Part shown: one piece after another, positions 32,193-42,858 of the stretch
Layout of the letters: each line of letters begins with the position of its first letter
Position numbering within the stretch: the stretch's first letter is position 1
Assembly: GCA_030789695.1 (NCBI GenBank)
Contig: CM061142.1
Coordinates: 149,689,266-149,753,265, forward strand
Source of the DNA: Scilla litardierei
Lineage: Eukaryota > Streptophyta > Magnoliopsida > Asparagales > Asparagaceae
Direction of reading: 5' to 3'
Length of the DNA: 64,000 nucleotides
Notes under the pieces: generated by a model
The model's input: only the letters and a program-made list of their open reading frames with translations
What the model was told of the DNA's origin: nothing
The model's database searches: none
Made by a program: the position numbers and the translations under genes

Positions 32193-33776
32193 CAGTTTAT
32201 TTTTATGCCAAAGTTTTTGAATAGAACCTTTTTGAGGTTTAATTTCTTCTTATTTTTTTCTTTTTCTTTTTTCGTTACCAGATGCATGTTTTTAGGAAAC
32301 ATTGTTTTAAATTAAAAATTAAAACAATGTAATAGAATGATAGAACCTGGATAGTGAAGCAACGCTGTCTTTAACCCAGCTATGAGCTAACCAAATTCGA
32401 TCTTCGCTGTAAAAATAAAAAAAACAATAAACACAAGTTAAGAAAAAGTGTGATTTGTGATAACGAATATAAACTTAATGTGGATCATAGTATCGATCTC
32501 AAAATGTGAGATTAAGGTGCAATGCTTATGGGTTGTTTACAGAAACTAAAAGTTTGTGCTCTATATTAATTTGCAAAGCATTTTATAGTAAATTTTAAAG
32601 TTTGGTAAAAAATCGAAATGTTAACGGACTGAAGCTAATAAACTTGCATACAACTTAAAAAATCATAATGCAGTTCAAAAAATTTAGCATACTCAACCAC
32701 AAATCCCACTAAATTTAGCATACTCAACCACAAATCCCACTGAATTTCCACAGAAATACACATCGCATCATCTCAGAAGCGATTTAATCTCACAAAATTC
32801 TAGTATCAAAGATTGAGTAGGTTAGTTACAAATATCTCATAATACATGGGATCTGTATGCAATTTTCCCTTATTGTGGAAATTGTTGGAGAAAGGTAACC
32901 CAATGAGCTCAGGAACACCGAAACAAGGGAATTCCTTCATAGCACTTGATATAATATGTAAAAATTTGAAAAATTAAAGTCCTAAAATGCTCTCAAAATC
33001 CAAACTAAAGGAAATTAAATTGACAAAAATGAACTTCAATGGTTTGGAAACAACTCAGGTTGACAGTACCAATACGCTCTTGTCCAAATTACATATCAAA
33101 ACATTTCTCCCTTTTAAGCAACAAAATTAAAAGCTCTGCTTCAAAAATGAACAAAAAAATCTATTTTTTTGTTAGAAACTCAGAATGGTTCTATAATGCA
33201 ACTGATCGGCAAGAAAGGTTGAGCAAAATGGTCCAACTGTCCAATTTTTTCTTCTGGGTCATTTAAAATGCTAATTAAAATCTCAAAAACAACATAATCT
33301 CAATTTAAAGAGAAGTACAAGATTATGTGAGAGAGGGAGAGAGAGTACCTGGTAGAATGCGGATTGACACAGAGAATCTAGTGAACTAAATCTGCAAGTC
33401 TCTGCTATCTAATTTATCTCTTCAGAATCTTATAAAATCAAAAAATAAAAATAAAACCAAGATAAATAGAGACTTGCCTCTTCGCAATCGCATAATGGAG
33501 TATTGATTTTGTAGAGTGAAGACCCGATTTCAGTCGTGGGCCCAATAGCCATTGCTGACGCTTCGTTTCTTATTCCCTTCTTCGGTTACTGTGGAGAGAT
33601 TAAAGAATGTGGAATAGTGGAAGAGGAGTTGAGGGGTCGTTGACTCGTTTGTTTTTCAATAATTTCTATATACATTTAAAAAAATGAAAAACTTAATGAA
33701 AAAATTTTCTAACCTGGTCCCCTGACCTTGGGCCTTGGGCGGCTGCCTTGGCTACCCTGGGTCAGGGCCGTGCCTG
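32193..33776 (-). other. hAT 5' region up to the right TIR
   Basis: This AT-rich DNA belongs to the hAT element and lies upstream of the minus-strand transposase. I see no long coding frame. A possible splice donor on the minus strand (TTCTACCAG before GTACTCTCTCTC, near 33350) hints at a spliced leader. The last 90 bases are GC-rich subterminal sequence (CCTTGGGCGGCTGCCTTGG) leading into the TIR. Confidence 0.55.
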
Positions 33777-33784
33777 ATTATGCG

Positions 33785-34592
33785 TGCAACCCAGAAGCGC
33801 ATAACACATGCGGATTATGCAGATTATGTGAAAATGAATATTTTAATAAATAAATAAGCAGTAAGTATATTTACATATATATATATTTGTGTAAATTAAA
33901 TTAAAAGAATCATAAAAGATGGTATCAAGAAAAAAAGTCATATTAACTTTTAAAAATATGGATTAATTCATTCTAAAATATTAACACCATCAAAGCGATC
34001 AATACCTAAAATAACTAAAGTCTAAAGCAATTTACACATACAAAACATAAATATTTAGTTTTACAACTAAATCAAAAGTATGTCAAACATAAGTAATTTG
34101 AAATAACAAAAGATCCATTCTATATCTATATCTACTCATCGTCTTCCTCGTCAGCTTCATAACGAACATCATCATTTAACCCCCCATCAGAAAAAAGAAA
34201 AAAGAATGAAAAAACATTGCTTACCGCTGAGAAAAAGAAGAAGAAAAAACCAATCGGGCTTACCTGCTTTTCGTTGCCGTTTTGCTCAGTTGCTTCCCTC
34301 CGTGATCCGCTGCCGCTTTTCTTTGGATATGATGGATAGAGTGGCCACCGCCTTTTGTTTTGGGAAAATCCTTAAAAATAAAAAAACCGATTTTATGCTT
34401 AACTGCTTGGGTTTCTTAACGGTTTGGAGTTTTTAGTTGCCGATTATGCGTCAGTATATTCGCATATACGGGTGCATAACAGTTATGCGACCGATTATGC
34501 GGCCAACACCAACTGGTTTTTCATGTGGCCAGAGGCCGCCTCCTTATATGCGGCCGCATATGCGGCCACATATAACTTGTTTTAGAACATTG
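33785..34592. mobile_element. Outer hAT-like element, right part
   Basis: Non-coding. It starts with GCATAACACATGCGGATTAT-type words and ends with a run of GATTATGCGGCC, GGCCGCATATGCGGCC and related words before the TIR TTTTAGAACATTG. The subterminal repeats resemble those of plant hAT-type MITEs. Short open frames in the middle show no family match that I recognise. Confidence 0.65.
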
Positions 34593-34600
34593 GAGTAGAT

Positions 34601-34766
34601 CTTAAACCCTGATCTTGTGATAAAAATGTAGAGCTGAATAATGTTGTTGAGATAGCTATCTGCATGGAGATATTCAGTATGCATAAATTATATATATATA
34701 TATGTTTGTATCATCGAAACTTTATGGGAAAGAGAATCAAATGTTGTCATTTTTCATTTTCCAACA
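34601..34766 (-). mobile_element. LTR of family C, copy 1 (right piece)
   Basis: It continues the interrupted LTR and matches 55442-55603, with shared GCTGAATAATGTTGTTGAGA-like and TCAAATGTTGTCATTT blocks. It ends TTTTCCAACA, the LTR boundary, then CTCCAGATC. Confidence 0.8.
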
Positions 34767-35400
34767 CTCCAGATCCATGTCTCTGCGACCACCCTCTGGG
34801 TATTCCTAGCAGGTCGGAATCAGATGACGTTGCCTCTTTACAGCGTATCGGGGCCGTAGGTCCCTTGATAATCATCCCCGTCATCATCCTGCTCCAATAC
34901 GTACTTCGGTGGGTCGCTGGTGTGTCTACAGGCCGTCAGGGGGCCACGCGGCCCCCAGCTGTCTCGCGAGAAGTCAGCACGGCCGTCGACACGCTACAAA
35001 GGCACCGCAGGGGCTGGGTGCCCCTGCCAGTGCCCTGCAGGGGCATGACGGCCCTGCATGGCCACTAGCCTGGCTGCCCCTACCAGTGCCCTGCATGGGC
35101 CTGGCTACCATGCATGGCCATTGCAGGGGCTGTCCGCCACTGTAGGGGGACTGTCTGCCCCGGCCGGAGGTCTGTAAGGGCTGGGCGCCCCTGCCGGGGG
35201 CTGTCTACCCTTGCAGAGTACAGAAACAGATAAGCCTAATAACTAGGTGGCGGCAGCGGCGGTGGATAGTATGATGACTATGATGGGAATGTGTACCAAG
35301 ATTCCAGTCGGCTAAGGATTTGTGCCTGGGTTTCTTGGATTTGTTCCATCGTCTGTTCCTGTTGGTGGAGGCGATTGTCAATGCCACTACAATGTGTTTG
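34767..35400. other. GC-rich repeat segment F, copy 1
   Basis: It matches 55604-56130 at the start (CCACCCTCTGGGTA, GTCGGAATC). It then consists of degenerate GCAGGGGCTGGGCGCCCCTG units (about 34950-35220). The last 180 bases hold a short minus-strand frame with TMEQIQETQAQILSRLESW, possibly a Gag fragment. It is the target of the element starting at 35401. No intact gene is seen. Confidence 0.5.
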
Positions 35401-37563
35401 TGTAATGACCCATATTTCTGTGGGATTTTTCTGATAACTTGATAATGTTATGCATTTAATTCTTCCAAAATTTAAATTTTGCTTATCAACTCTTTCCCTT
35501 TTGTTTGTTTTCCAAAACAAATCTGAAAGCCAGTCTCCCGATCTCCCACAGCCCACCATTTCATTTTATTTCATTTAACTAAAACCCAAATATTTGTCCA
35601 GGGAGAAACTTGCAAGCACTTGGCCCACTTCAGTAAATCTCTCCCTTCATTCTGTTTTCAGTCCTCCTCCTCTAAGTCACCATCGGGTGGCCTACATCCA
35701 CTTATTGTTTACTTAAGCCCACACCTCTCTAATAAGGCCCATGTTCTCAGTGATTGGCTTTTCTCCTCACCCTTTTAATAACAAAACCCATAGCCTTTGG
35801 CCTCATCCTCCAGTCGAACGGACGAAACACTGCCGCTCCTCATGCAAAGGGAACACATCGCTGCTCCCTCATCTTCTCTTCAAAACGCAAGAGGAAACCC
35901 TCATTCGAAACCCAAAATGGGTCTTCCGAAAATGCCGCCACCCCTTCATCTCGTCCGAGTCAAACCCTAGCCGTCCCAATCAATTTCGCTCCGAAGAATT
36001 TAGGATTTAGATTTGAATTGAACTCTTTTTACACGTCCTCTTCTCTATTTATATCCGATTGCTTCTAGGGTTTCCATATAGGAAAAACATCTCTTTCTCT
36101 AAAATTCTTGTTTCGATTTAGGGGTTCTGATTTCTTTTGCGGTTGGATTTTGGAGCTGTCAGATCATTCGATTTCTTCGCTTGAGGAAGATTTCTTCCAC
36201 ACCAGCTTTCGGTTTATATTCTTGTGATTTCTTTTTGGATATGATGATGGGAATAGTGATGAGGGTATTTACTCCGGCGATTCGCAAATTCCGGCAACCA
36301 AGTGGCCCTCTTGGCAATCTTTGACGTTGCCCTCTTATGTTTCCTGTTGGTTGGGTTTGATGTTCGGCTCCTCAGTCGGCCGCCAGGGATGGGTTTTGAT
36401 TTCACACCCCGTACTTTCCCTTCTATGACGATGCTCTCGCTGGTGTTTGTTTGTTGGTTTGATCTTATTCATGGCATTTGTCTCGTTGCTAATTTCTCCC
36501 CTGGGTTGACTCTGCGTAACTTCTTATCAAGCATGCATGCCGCTGTGTTTGGCTTTGATGTAATCTGAACATGTTGCTTAGTTTGCGGGCTCAATTAATT
36601 TCATTTTGGTTGGAACTTTGGGCTTGTTACTGTTCATATATTTAAATCAAAACCTTTTCCCTTTGGCTGGTAGACTGTAGGTCTTTAATGTGTTGCCAAG
36701 ATGTAAATCTGATCCCACCGCTCCTTAAGAATAACTTGTGTTACTTTTCAGTTTTCTTTTGTTTACAATTAAAAAATCGTTATCTTTAAATAGTTCGTAT
36801 ATTAAGTCTCTTATTTCAGTCTTTTGCTTGAACTGATCTATTATGCAAAATATTGATATGGGTATTATTGTTAGACATTATTAATTGACACATGATTCAC
36901 TATAATTGTTGACAATGGTACTGAGAGCCACAAAGAACACTTAACACTTGACATTGACACCAATCCTATACTTAGAATGACTTTACACTTAGCTCACTGT
37001 CTAGGGTGTGGATGTGCTAATGGTTAACGTATTCGTTTTATCACTCTCCTGATTGAAGTGGGGCATGTTACAAAGTAATCGGTTTTCCTCCTTTTATGGA
37101 ACGAGGGTTCAAATGCAATTTTTCCCTTTCTTCTGAAATGAGGGTTCCAATATTCGATTGTTCGCTATTCACACTAATAACGGGTTTACATAGCCTCTTA
37201 AAGAACATCACCCTGGTGGACATGAGCCACGGCCAAAAATGGTTAGTTTACCTTTAACCAACTTTTAAAGAACTTTCATTACTCGTTACTTTTTGATATT
37301 TTACTAATTTCGCTATTTGTAAACTGTTAAGCTTGGTTTAGTTGTAATCTGCTTTCTAATTTTGTTGTTTATCTTCTCCTCAGGTTTAGTAGGAGATTTT
37401 ACAGCTTTTGTTTGTGCACCAAGTATCTGATATTGTTCGTTCAGGTATGATTTTAATCTCGGTATTATTTCCTACTTAGATCTATTCTGTTTTCACTAGT
37501 ATCCATCAGGATCTGCATAATAAAATTGTAAATTGTGATGGCACTCGGAAACGGGTCGTTATA
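35401..37563 (+). mobile_element. Gag-only element 5' LTR (2163 bp)
   Basis: It starts TGTAATGACC and ends CGGGTCGTTATA, where TTACA is expected, before AGTGGTGGCCCAAGCAGG, the likely primer-binding region. The GTTTG at 35396-35400 would be its left TSD. The right TSD is lost with the 3' LTR end. No long conserved frame is seen inside. Confidence 0.85.
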
Positions 37564-37671
37564 AGTGGTGGCCCAAGCAGGTCAGTGCTGACCACATCGT
37601 GAACAGTATAGGTCAAGTAGAATATACCGTAAATCATACCTGTACTTATTTGCAGTATTTTGTTTAACAGA

Positions 37672-38940
37672 ATGACGAAGGTGTATAAACGTCACGCACG
37701 TCCTACCGCGAACAACTCCATCGATATTAACGAAAACGTGACGAGTAATGTAGGCGATGGAAGTGGATCTGGTGCCGTCAATGACAATACCGTCAACACC
37801 ATCATCATCAACGATGTCGACAACAACACCGACCATCATCTCCACGGAAACGTCGACAACGACAACAACCACGATGCCAACGACCAGCTTAATGACTATG
37901 TCGACAACGAGAATGATGACGACATCGATCCCAACCTCAATGATCATGTCAACAATGGCAATGGCAAACATCATTACGTCGACAATGGAAATAATGGCAA
38001 CGACAATACTAAGTGACCGACAGCGACGATCCAGATTTCAGATCAGACTTTACGAGAGATGATCAGAGCGTTGTAAAGGGAGCCCGAGCAAAGGCACGAA
38101 GGTGGAATACAACAATTCAGATCATTGCATCCACCAGTTTTCAAAGAAACCGAGGGACCTCTCGCAGCAGAAGAATGGCTACGTCGCGCAGCTGCCATGC
38201 TAAAAGCGGCACAGATCGCGCTAGATTCATTGGTAGACATGGCGAAGCTACAGTTGGTTGAAGACGCCATGTCGTGGTGGGATTTGGAGGAAGATCGCTT
38301 GGCTCAGCCAATTTCATGGAGCACCTTCAAGGAGAAATTTAATGCTCTGTATTTCTCCCTAGAGGCGAAGAGGGCACTACAAGCCCAATTCATGAATCTG
38401 AAGTAAGGTTCCATGAATGTGGAACAATATAACGCTGAATTTTCTAGACTCAGCAAATTCGTGAAGAACGTGGTGACCGATCCATGGGATAGATCTCAGC
38501 GATTTTAAGAAGGTTTGAACATCAAGATTCAGAAACAACTAGTGGGGCAGAAGCCGAAGACTCACACCGAGGTACTCTCCGCAGCTCGAAATTATGAAAT
38601 ATGCGCAACAGAAGGAAGAGCTAGCTAGAACGACAGATGACCGCCCCTCCGACTCAACACGAATCACCATCAGTTGCTGTGGAGCAGAACCGACACACAC
38701 CATCGAATACTCGTCCCAGTGAACAGAAGAAGCATGCTTTACAGACGTAGCAAACCACACAATTTAAGAGGAACGAACTCCAACGAATATTCAACGATCC
38801 GTAGTGTGCCACTACTGTCAATGACCTGGGCACGTGAAGAAAGACTGTCGTCGCTATAATAAACTGTACCTGATTTGTGGCGTGTCCGAGCACTCTATTG
38901 TGGACTGCCCTAAGAAGAGAGAACACAACTGCTAGCATTA
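37672..38940 (+). pseudogene. Gag of the gag-only gypsy-type element
   Basis: It starts MTKVYKRHAR. It then has an Asp/Asn-rich low-complexity tract (to about 38016) built from GACAAC-like codon repeats. After a frameshift the Gag domain reads GPLAAEEWLRRAAAMLKAAQ, EDAMSWWDLEEDRLAQPISW and STFKEKFNALYFSLEAKRAL. A stop follows at 38404. Decayed sequence continues through LSKFVKNVV to a zinc knuckle region (CHYCQ, stop, PGHVKKDC, about 38808-38850) and a second knuckle-like LICGVSEHSIVDC. All pol domains are absent before the polypurine tract at 39117. Confidence 0.85.
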
Positions 38941-39127
38941 CTCAGCAAGAGCAACATCCATCATCCCAACCTCAGAGACGCCAGGCTTATATCTTATCAG
39001 CGAGTCGGATGCTCCTTCCTCTTAGAAGACATTATCAGTTATCTTAGATTATGCGTTACTATTGCATTTATTGTTGGTATCTTGCATATTGGAAATTCCG
39101 AGGATGAAAGTTATTTTTAAGGGGGGA

Positions 39128-40855
39128 TGTAATGACCCATATTTCTGTGGGATTTTTCTGATAATGTTATGCATTTAATTCTTCCAAAATTTAAATTTTG
39201 CTTATAAACTCTTTCCCTTTTGTTTGTTTTCCAAAACAAATCTGAAAGCCCAGTCTCCCGATCTCCCACAGCCCACCATTTCATTTTATTTCATTTAATT
39301 AAAACCCAAGTATTTGTCCAAGGGAGAAACCTGAAAGCACTTGGCCCACTTCAGTAAATCTCTCCCTTTTTTCAGTCCACCTCCTCTAAGTCACCATCGG
39401 GTGGCCCACATCCACTTATTGTTTACTTAAGCCCACACCTCTCTAATAAGGCCCAGGTTCTCCGTGATTGGCTTATCTCCTCACCCTTTTAATAGCAAAA
39501 CCCAAAACCTTTGGCGTCATCCTCTAATCGAACGGACAAAACACTGTCGCCCCTCGTGCGAAGGGAACACATCGCCGCTCTCTCATCTTCTCTTCGAAAC
39601 GCAAGATGAAACCCTCATTCGAAACCCTAAACGGGTCTTCTGAAAATGCCGCCGCCCCTTCCTCTCTTCCGAGTCAAACCCTAGCCGCCCAGTCAATTTC
39701 GCTACGAAGAATTCTGGATTTAGATTTGATTTGAACTCTTTTTACGCGTCCTCTTCTCTATTTAATAAGGTTTGAGGTCTCGGTTTCGGTCTCGGTATCG
39801 CACTCCCGAAAATTTAGGTTTCTGTATCGGTATCGTCCGTTTCGGCGGTTTCGAAAGTGAGTTTCGGTTCGTCCGTATCGGTAGTTTCAAAAATTGTAAA
39901 TTACATGTAACTAACAATATTAGTTAAAATTTGTTACTAATAAGATAATGACAAACTAATAAAGATAGTTTGTAACTTATAACATAATTATTAACAATAT
40001 TAGTTAAAAATATGATATTCACGTTACCTATTGAGCTAAAAACACTTTCTCGTTAGTTACAATATGGCAAACTTGTATATAATGTGTAATATGTTTAGAC
40101 AAATGCATGGTGTGAATAGCGTGTCAATATCTCATTTTTGGGTTTTTTTTGAGAATTTTTATTTAATTACACATTCTTCTTTCTCCATCTTCGACCGATA
40201 CTGAACGGTATCGGCCGGTATCGGTCGAAATTGACCGATACCGTTCAGTATCGGTCGATACCGAAATTGACCCCTAGTTTCGGTCTCATTACCCACCGAT
40301 ACTGAAACGATACGCCCGATACCCAATGGTATTGGCCGAAACCTCAAACCTTGCTATTATATCCGATTGCTTCTAGGGTTTACGCATACGAAAAAACCTC
40401 TTTCTCTAAAATTCTTGTTTCGATTTGGGGATTCTGATTTCTTTTACGGTTGGATTTTGGAGCTATCAGATCCTTCGATTTCTTCACTTGAGGTAGATTT
40501 CTTCCACACCAGCGTTCGGTTTATATTCTCGTGATTTCTTTTGGGATATGATGATGGGAATAGTGATGAGGGGATTTACTCTGGTGATTCGCAACATCCG
40601 GCTACTAAGCGGCCCTCTTGGCGATCTTTGACGCTGTCCTCTTATGTTTCCTGTTGGTTGGGTTTCATGTTCGGCTCCTCAGTCGGCCTCCAGGGATGGG
40701 TTTCGATTTCGCACGCCGTACTTTCCCTTCTACGATGATGCTCTTGCTTGTGTTTGTTTGTTGGTTTGATCTTATTCATGGCCTTTGTCTCGTTGCTAAT
40801 TTCTCCCCTGGGTTGACTCTGCGTAACTTCTTTTTGCCCTGCGGGCCGCTGTGTT
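39128..40855 (+). mobile_element. Gag-only element 3' LTR, truncated by Sirevirus B
   Basis: It aligns with 35401-36549 of the 5' LTR, apart from a 588-bp insert at 39766-40353. It is cut at the equivalent of 36549, where Sirevirus B begins. A further 24 bases right of Sirevirus B (50915-50938) match the 5' LTR continuation at 19 of 24 positions. Confidence 0.82.
39766..40353. mobile_element. MITE-like insert with CGGTATCGGT repeats
   Basis: The terminal inverted repeats are AAGGTTTGAGGT (39767-39778) and ACCTCAAACCTT (40341-40352). The insert interrupts the LTR at a site that is continuous in the 5' LTR (CTATTTATATCCG, about 36048). Flanking CTATTTAA and CTATTATA suggest an imperfect 8-bp TSD. 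Inside, words such as CGGTATCGGTCG and CGATACCG recur in both orientations near the ends. No coding capacity. The superfamily is uncertain, with hAT-like favoured by TSD length. Confidence 0.8.
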
Positions 40856-42858
40856 TGTAGTGACCCTGTGCTATGTGGAATAAACACTAGAGGGGGTGAA
40901 TAGTGTTTTATTGAATTATAAGAAATTTACGCGAAATAAAACCCTAATTAACCAACAAATGCGGAATGAAAGAAGTGATCAACAACGCAAGGAAGAATGC
41001 AATGCAAACATGCAATCTATCCTGGTTCAGTGCCACCCAAGTCTCTCCGACTTGTTCCCGGTGCCCTAATCCAGCAACACCCTGATCCCCTCCGGATACT
41101 CTAGTAAAACCACTAGAGCTTTCCTATAGCCCACTTGCAGAAACCCCACAAGTGCAATCGACCTACAATCGATGTCCGTGTATCTCACAACCCGGGAACA
41201 CACAAATACCTTAATCCCACAACCTGGAACTAAGCACACTCTCACAAACCGAGAGCAAAACCTAATCTTGACTCCCACAACTTGGGATCAAGCTAACCCT
41301 CTCAACAACCGAGAGTATACAACAATTTATATGTATAGAGAATGAAATGTAAAGCTCTTACCACAAAATCCTATGCATTGAGAAATACTTACCAATTTAG
41401 GGCAAGAGTGGATTTTGAGGAAGAGAGATCACGAAACCCTAGCACCACCAAGATGATAGCAAGAGATGGCTATGTGAAGATGCTGGTCGTGATTCAAACT
41501 CTCAGCTGGAGGAGTTCACAAAGATTGAAAATCTCTCTTGAGAAGTTAGGGCTCAAAGAGAAAGGGAGAGATTTTCCTAAGAGAGAGAGCTTGGAAATAG
41601 CTAGTTGAATGGCTCTTCTCTTGGATGTGAAAATGTCTCTAATATCAGCCTTGGTTCTCTGGTTTGAAGCAACTTAAACTTATATAGGAAGAGACAAAAC
41701 GGTCACAAAAACCGTGGCATTAAATGCCCAACGGATCTATTTCTGAAGCTGTTTAATCGGTCTAAGAAGGATCACTGACCGATTAGTTTTGCAACTAGTC
41801 GGTCGGTGAAACTTCTTGGACCGACTAGATGGATGACTACAAAAATAGTGAAATCAAGAGATAGAACTAGTCGGTCTAAGAAGAAACACCAACCGACTAG
41901 TTTGACAACTAGTCGGTCGGTGAACCTTCTTGGACCGACTAACTGGTCAACGGTACAAAGGCTGAATTAACCAGTATGGCTAGTCGGTCTAAGAAGGATC
42001 TCTGACCGACTAGATCGTCATCTAGTCGGTCGGTGAATATTCTTGGACCGACTCGTTGATCAACAGTGAATGGGCTGAAATTAGCAAGGATGGCTAGTCG
42101 GTTCAATAAGGATTTCCAACCGACTAGATCGTCATCTAGTTGGTTGGTTTTTCTACTTGAACCAACTAAGATGCATATGAAGCCATGAAAAGAAGCGATA
42201 AGGTACGGGAAACTTTCTAATGGCTTCTAAGACAAGCCTAGAGATAAGATATGATAGTTATGAAGATTTCTAGGCAAGTATTACTCAAGGTTTAAAATTC
42301 TATGAGATGAAGCTAGAAGACAATATAAATAACATGACGAACCGTCTTCAAAGCTTCAACATGGAGAATCCGAATCCCTTGACTTCATGAATAACTCCTT
42401 GAGCTTCAATGAAGCTCCAAGCACAACGATCACGCATTCTGAGGAAGTCTTGGGACGTTGCTTGAGATGTACAAAGTAATTTGGCGACGATCTCCATAAT
42501 TCTTCATGGTCTTGAGTCTTTTAGTTGTATGTCTTGAATGTCTCCAAGCACAAAGTCTTTGATCCTCAAGGTGTTCTTTGAAGCTTTTGAATCATCCATT
42601 CCTATCTTCTATTTGGATTGAATCTCCATTCATTTGTTGATGCCATTGGCTTGAGGTTTGAGGTAGCCTTTAAGTTCTTCAAGCCAATGCTTCACCTTTG
42701 TTGATATACCAAGTCCTCCACTTGAATCAACACGTGTAGTCACTTTTGATCTTCTTGAATCTAATTGATGACTTTTTAGCTAACTGCAAACACATGAGTT
42801 AATCACAATGATTTGTGTTTGATCATCAAAATCAAGGTGGAGAGTCCAATACTCAACA
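40856..42858 (-). mobile_element. Sirevirus B 3' LTR
   Basis: Plus-strand reading starts TGTAGTGACCCTG and ends ATACTCAACA. The palindrome cluster is at about 41750-42175 and the minus-strand TATA (CCTATATAAG) at about 41680-41689. The polypurine tract AAAAATGGGGAGAA borders it at 42859-42872. It differs from the other LTR by scattered substitutions. Confidence 0.9.
41750..42175. repeat. Palindrome cluster in the Sirevirus B 3' LTR
   Basis: Units of CTAGTCGGTCTAAGAAG... paired with CCGACTAG...CTAGTCGGTCGG recur about every 100 bp. The same cluster lies at about 49800-50220 in the 5' LTR. In the element orientation the cluster sits upstream of the TATA box. Confidence 0.88.

Larger units (their letters stand above)
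477..33776 (-). mobile_element. hAT transposon with transposase remnants, split by copia O
   Basis: The terminal inverted repeats are CAGGGCTGGTCCTG (477-490) and CAGGGCCGTGCCTG (33763-33776), which pair as an imperfect TIR of the CAGGGCYGG type common in plant hAT elements. The flanking 8-mers ATTATGCA (469-476) and ATTATGCG (33777-33784) match at 7 of 8 positions. Transposase fragments on the minus strand fill 895-4108. Removing the nested copia O (4145-32187) and one TSD gives an element of about 5.25 kb, a normal size for an autonomous hAT. It is inserted inside the outer hAT-like element. Confidence 0.85.
447..34592. mobile_element. Outer hAT-like DNA element, split by a nested insertion
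   Basis: The ends are short inverted repeats: TAGTGTTCTAAAA on the left and the complement of CAATGTTCTAAAA on the right. An 8-bp direct repeat GAGTAGAT flanks the element (439-446 and 34593-34600). The second copy of the host LTR has a single uninterrupted GAGTAGAT at 55434-55441, so the empty site is visible in the same window. An 8-bp duplication fits the hAT superfamily. Without nested DNA the element is about 840 bp and has no transposase, so it is non-autonomous. GATTATGCG-like words recur in its right part. Confidence 0.82.
35401..40855 (+). mobile_element. Gag-only gypsy-type element (TR-GAG-like), 3' LTR cut
   Basis: The 5' LTR (35401-37563) and partial 3' LTR (39128-40855) begin TGTAATGACCCATATTTCTG. 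The internal region (37564-39127) is only about 1.56 kb and encodes a decayed Gag with zinc knuckles but no protease, RT or integrase. A polypurine tract TTAAGGGGGGA precedes the 3' LTR. The post-LTR sequence and Gag start resemble the chromodomain gypsy in this window, which may have been the kind of partner that supplied enzymes. Confidence 0.85.

Noticed and set aside
33039..33266. 75-codon plus-strand frame in the hAT 5' region
   Set aside because: Antisense to the expected transposase direction, AT-rich, no motif. Most likely chance.
39620..39680. AACCCTAAAC-like words here and at several LTR leaders as telomere repeats
   Set aside because: They are single telobox-like words in promoters or leaders, not tandem TTTAGGG arrays.
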